This document shows positions 33,589 to 36,308 of a stretch of 36,308 nt of DNA, piece after piece. Position numbers and translations under genes: made by a program. The DNA is from Candidatus Heimdallarchaeota archaeon (GTDB lineage: Archaea > Asgardarchaeota > Heimdallarchaeia > Heimdallarchaeales > Heimdallarchaeaceae), in assembly GCA_016839945.1 (NCBI GenBank), contig JAEOTE010000038.1:1-36308 (forward strand), given 5' to 3'. The notes below the pieces were generated by a model, which was not told the origin of the DNA, searched no databases, and saw only the letters and a list, made by a program, of their open reading frames with translations. The first letter of the stretch is position 1; each line of letters opens with the position of its first letter.

Positions 33589-34149
33589 TTAATATCCGTA
33601 TATTTTTCTTACAGGTTCAAAACATAGAAAATCACATCTGTGGATTATCTCCACTTCTGTTAATCTTTTTATTTTATCTCCTTCTTTACTATGGAAGATT
33701 ATTGCTTGTTTGACACCTAATGGTAAATCAAACTCATAAACGATTTCTAAACCTTGAGCTGGGTGTCGAAGGATTTTCCCTGCTTTGTTTTGAACTATCT
33801 TTCCTGTTGAATCTTTTTCATATTCAACAAACTTTCCTACATCGTGTAGTAATCCCCCAGCTATAAGTTCATCCCTATTTAGATTATCTGCTAAATTAAG
33901 AAATTCATATTGTTGATAAGTTGCTATACACATCTGCGTAACAGCTCGAATGTGATCAATGATTGAGATTTTAACAGACAAGTCACTATTAACTAATTCT
34001 GGTATCAATAATGTGAAAGGAATTCGAAGAAGATCCTCCTCTGTCCATCCACCAAGTGATATTGCTTTTTCAAGTGATTTAACAACTTTTTCTTGCAATT
34101 CTTCATTTTTGATTTCTAATATTTCAGGAAAAAGATTTTTCATATCCAT
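33589..34149 (-). CDS. HD-domain metal-dependent phosphohydrolase
   Basis: In this 186-residue protein the HD-domain residues appear in order: a His in IIDHIRAVTQMC (about 66), the HD pair in GGLLHDVGKF (about 100), RHPAQGLEI, and FHSKEGD near residue 155. Such proteins hydrolyse phosphoesters of nucleotides or signalling molecules, but substrate cannot be read from sequence. It lies directly upstream of the isocitrate dehydrogenase gene, with a 16-base gap, so it may be co-transcribed. GAGGC about 7 bases before the ATG at 34149 supports the start. Confidence 0.87.
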   Translation of the reverse strand: MDMKNLFPEILEIKNEELQEKVVKSLEKAISLGGWTEEDLLRIPFTLLIPELVNSDLSVKISIIDHIRAVTQMCIATYQQYEFLNLADNLNRDELIAGGLLHDVGKFVEYEKDSTGKIVQNKAGKILRHPAQGLEIVYEFDLPLGVKQAIIFHSKEGDKIKRLTEVEIIHRCDFLCFEPVRKIYGY

Positions 34150-34294
34150 TTATTTGCCTCACTTCTTATTTTTAGATTTATTGATGTTAATTTAATCTAG
34201 TCAAAGGAAAATGACAAAATAGTATAATTAAGATTTTTGCTAGTGGTTTGAATCTTTACTTAGTAAAATAACACATAAAATAAACTATCGTCTT

Positions 34295-34693
34295 TTAATC
34301 AGTAATTTCTAAAAACCCAAAAAGTGATAACTTATTGTCTCCATGTAAAGAAATAACAGGTAATCCTTTTTGTCTTAACCTTAATCGGAGAGCTGAGTCA
34401 TTAGTTGCAATAATGGCATTATGTTCTTCAGCTAATCTTTCTAGTTCGAAATCAGGATTTCCTTCAGTTTTTGAATGAAGAATCTCATATTTTTCTGCTA
34501 ATTTTAATGCAAATTGTGCTTTCTGTTTAGTCGAAGGAGATGATCCTTTTATTAACTTCTTAAGTTCCTTTACAATAATTTCAGGAATAACAATTTCGAA
34601 ATCAATTGGTACAATTCGTTCTAATTCAAAAGTAATGTTTATTTTCTTCTCTAGAGGTAACATCAACATGCTTGAATCCAGTATAACTAACAT
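34295..34693 (-). CDS. PIN-domain nuclease (archaeal, aIF2-gamma-linked, Fcf1-like)
   Basis: This 132-residue protein is one PIN domain. Acidic catalytic residues occur in VILDSSML at the N-terminus, in PEIIVKELK, and in IIATNDSALRLRLRQKG, followed by VISL. PIN domains cut single-stranded RNA; archaeal single-domain versions next to translation genes resemble Fcf1/Utp24, which process rRNA. It starts 11 bases after aIF2-gamma and has GAGGT before the ATG. This neighbourhood (aIF2-gamma then PIN) is common in archaea, which argues against a toxin role; no antitoxin gene is present. Confidence 0.88.
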   Translation of the reverse strand: MLVILDSSMLMLPLEKKINITFELERIVPIDFEIVIPEIIVKELKKLIKGSSPSTKQKAQFALKLAEKYEILHSKTEGNPDFELERLAEEHNAIIATNDSALRLRLRQKGLPVISLHGDNKLSLFGFLEITD

Positions 34694-34704
34694 TCAAAAC
34701 CTCA

Positions 34705-36021
34705 CTACTTGTTATTAAGAATTTCACCAACACCTATCAACCGAAATCTTTTAGCAATCATTCGCGAAATGGCTATCTTACTATTAGGACGGGCAGCTAC
34801 TTCTCTGTTTAATTTTACTTTAGCTTTGTCTCCTCGAATCTCTGTTATTGAACCTGTTGTTCTTGCTGTTCCTACATTGAGCATCAGATTCTCACCTTTA
34901 GCTAATGGTTGTACCTTTGTTATTTGCTCAGAACCAACTACATATTCCATTAACTGAACTGAAAGTTCTAGTTCTGAAAGAATAGGTGGTGCTTGTCCTG
35001 GTGTTGTAATTACATTTCCTGCCATCTTATCAGCTTTAACAAATGATGGATCTAATTCAGTTCCAATAGCAACCAATCCACCCGAATGTGCACTTTTTAC
35101 TAAACCTTGTTCTCCTATTGAGATACTTATTACCTTTGTTTTAATCGGGGTGTAGACTGTTTTGTTACCTTTCTTAATGGGTATACCGGGAACAATTTCT
35201 ATCTCATCACCAACATTAACTTGACCTTTGATTATAGTTCCCCCTAAGGCTCCACCCTTAAGTTTTCCTGGTTCAGTTCCAGGTCTATTAATATCAAAAG
35301 ATCTTGCTACTAACATTTCTAGAGGACTTTCAATATCGAGTTCTGGAGTTGGGACATATTTTTCTATTTCACAGATTAAAACATCTAAGTTAGCTTTGTG
35401 CATTGCACTTATAGGAACAATGGGTGCTTTTTCAGCAATAGTGCCTTTTATGAATTGTTGAATATCTTTATAGTTACTTGCAGCATCATCCTCAGAGACT
35501 AATTCGATTTTGTTTTGAGCAATAACTATGTTTGGGATTTTGAGAATGTCCATAGCTGCAAGATGCTCTCTTGTTTGAGGTTGAGGACATTTCGAATTTG
35601 CTGAAATAAGTAAAATTGCTCCATTCATCATTGTTGCACCTGAAAGAAGGGTTGCCATAAGCACTTCGTGTCCAGGACAATCAACAAATGAAACTCTTCT
35701 TAGAAATTCAGAAGACGTTCCACATTTAGGACAATTCTTTTCTATAGTGTACGCTTCTGGTTCTGGGCATTTTGGACATTTGCGAAATTCTGTATCAGCG
35801 TAACCCAATCTGATTGAAATACCTCTCTTTAATTCTTCTGAGTGATCATCTGGAAATTTTCCAGTAAGTGATTGTACTAATGTAGATTTACCATTGTCAA
35901 CATGCCCTATTGTTCCTATGTTAACAACTGGTTGTGTAATTTTTTTCTCTTCAGCTGCTTGTGTACTCTTTTGGCTAGATTGTGTTTTCTTCTCTTGGTC
36001 AGAGGTTTCTTTTTTACTCAT
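34705..36021 (-). CDS. eif2g: Translation initiation factor aIF2 gamma subunit
   Basis: The 438-residue GTPase has an extended N-terminus of about 30 charged residues. G1 is GHVDNGKST, switch I/G2 lies in KRGISIRLGYAD, and a zinc knuckle CPKCPEPEAY...CPKCG follows. G3 is DCPGHE and G4 is AQNKIEL. Domain II has GTEPGKLKGGALGGTI. The zinc knuckle and RGISI separate it from EF-1A and SelB. It carries initiator Met-tRNA to the small subunit with aIF2 alpha and beta. I use ATG 36021 (GAGG upstream) rather than the TTG one codon earlier. G3 and zinc residues are intact. Confidence 0.96.
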   Translation of the reverse strand: MSKKETSDQEKKTQSSQKSTQAAEEKKITQPVVNIGTIGHVDNGKSTLVQSLTGKFPDDHSEELKRGISIRLGYADTEFRKCPKCPEPEAYTIEKNCPKCGTSSEFLRRVSFVDCPGHEVLMATLLSGATMMNGAILLISANSKCPQPQTREHLAAMDILKIPNIVIAQNKIELVSEDDAASNYKDIQQFIKGTIAEKAPIVPISAMHKANLDVLICEIEKYVPTPELDIESPLEMLVARSFDINRPGTEPGKLKGGALGGTIIKGQVNVGDEIEIVPGIPIKKGNKTVYTPIKTKVISISIGEQGLVKSAHSGGLVAIGTELDPSFVKADKMAGNVITTPGQAPPILSELELSVQLMEYVVGSEQITKVQPLAKGENLMLNVGTARTTGSITEIRGDKAKVKLNREVAARPNSKIAISRMIAKRFRLIGVGEILNNK

Positions 36022-36237
36022 CAATTATTCCTCTTGTGTTATAATGCTTAATTATGTAGGTATTTCCATTAAGTTTTATACTATCCATATATAAGACTGT
36101 ATTTCAAACAAAAGTAGCATCTCAAAAACTTTGCGTTTTACGTATTAATACATAGTAGTAAAAGTATTTACAATAAGTATGTTTAAAAACAATTAGAATA
36201 GAACCAGCAATGTATAAGACGAAGAGATGATTTTATA
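36022..36237. other. Divergent promoter region between aIF2-gamma and rpo7
   Basis: This is a 216-base AT-rich gap with no gene. For aIF2-gamma the minus strand offers AGTATAAAAC near 36069-36078 and CTTATATATGG near 36086-36096 as TATA candidates. For rpo7 the plus strand offers GTTTAAAAAC at 36181-36190, which would give a leader of about 26 bases. A perfect 10-base palindrome GTATTAATAC lies at 36142-36151. Confidence 0.4.
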
Positions 36238-36308
36238 GTGTATTACAGCGTTAAAGTCAAGGATACTCTAAGAGTTCCACCAAATAAATTTGATGAAAAT
36301 CTAGTTCA
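36238..36308 (+). CDS. rpo7: RNA polymerase subunit Rpo7/RpoE (N-terminal fragment, cut by window edge)
   Basis: A frame from GTG at 36238 runs off the right edge. The 23 visible residues, starting YYSVKVKDTLRVPPNKFDEN, match the archaeal Rpo7 (RPB7 homologue) start, where a YxV.V.D..R.PP.KF pattern is usual. Rpo7 pairs with Rpo4 to form the RNA polymerase stalk. No in-frame ATG precedes it after the stop at 36199, so GTG is the likely start. In many archaea rpo7 lies near aIF2-gamma, which is consistent; here the two are divergent. Confidence 0.75.
   Translation, partial: MYYSVKVKDTLRVPPNKFDENLV

Noticed and set aside
34295..34693. PIN protein as a VapC toxin
   Set aside because: No antitoxin gene is adjacent, and linkage with aIF2-gamma is a known archaeal arrangement for a housekeeping PIN protein.
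36142..36151. Perfect palindrome GTATTAATAC as an operator
   Set aside because: A 10-base AT-rich palindrome is expected by chance in such DNA and is not positioned clearly relative to either start.

Overview
The window is AT-rich, gene-dense archaeal DNA that most resembles an Asgard archaeon. Archaeal-type information genes (eL32, eL19, uL18, uS5, uL30, uL15, a SecY/Sec61-like start, RadA, a PolB1-type polymerase, aIF2-gamma, Rpo7) sit beside genes of eukaryotic flavour: a UBC-fold E2 with its active-site cysteine, a Rab/Ras-like GTPase, a possible gelsolin-like domain protein and a possible TRAP-beta-like type I membrane protein. Many genes have a TATA-like box about 26 bases before the start codon, which implies leaderless transcripts, while genes inside operons carry Shine-Dalgarno-like sequences. 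The Asgard assignment is inferred from gene content; the subgroup cannot be resolved by eye. I saw no tRNA or rRNA gene, insertion sequence, CRISPR array or intein.

Layout. Bases 1-3452 (minus strand) are the distal half of the spc ribosomal operon, starting at eL32 and running to a secY start cut by the window edge. Bases 3645-5817 (plus) hold an unknown protein and an RNA m5C methyltransferase. Bases 5848-10175 (minus) hold a gelsolin-like protein, then a compact 7-deazaguanine operon, queE-mptA/folE2-DUF366-queD, followed by queC with its own leaderless promoter. Together these supply every step from GTP to preQ0, the precursor of archaeosine and queuosine. Bases 10258-10928 (minus) hold the E2-like protein and, just upstream, an overlooked 54-residue protein ending in Gly-Gly-Phe. 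Bases 11072-12468 (plus) carry a coiled-coil protein and a zinc-ribbon protein. Bases 12485-15611 (minus) carry RadA with two helix-hairpin-helix units, a CobA-type ATP:corrinoid adenosyltransferase, a membrane protein with DnaJ-type zinc motifs and the small GTPase.

Bases 15781-20920 hold a 3-hydroxyacyl-CoA dehydrogenase (plus), then on the minus strand the TRAP-beta-like protein and an unknown gene directly downstream of DNA polymerase B. A near-perfect inverted repeat abuts a TATA-like box between polB and a PPC/DUF296 gene. Bases 21617-24407 (plus) form a tight three-gene unit: a putative TIM-barrel glycosidase-like protein, an acidic coiled-coil protein and a degenerate CobA-like protein without its P-loop.

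Bases 24390-34149 (minus) are a metabolic island: HD-domain protein, NADP-type isocitrate dehydrogenase, a two-subunit aconitase-family enzyme, a fused single-chain aconitase, a SucC-like subunit, a SucD-like/citryl-CoA-lyase fusion, then a Trm5-like tRNA methyltransferase. Together they could interconvert 2-oxoglutarate, isocitrate and citrate and cleave (or make) citrate with CoA and ATP, consistent with a reductive or reversible TCA segment or cytosolic-type acetyl-CoA supply. The last genes are a PIN-domain protein and aIF2-gamma (minus), diverging from an rpo7 start cut by the right edge.
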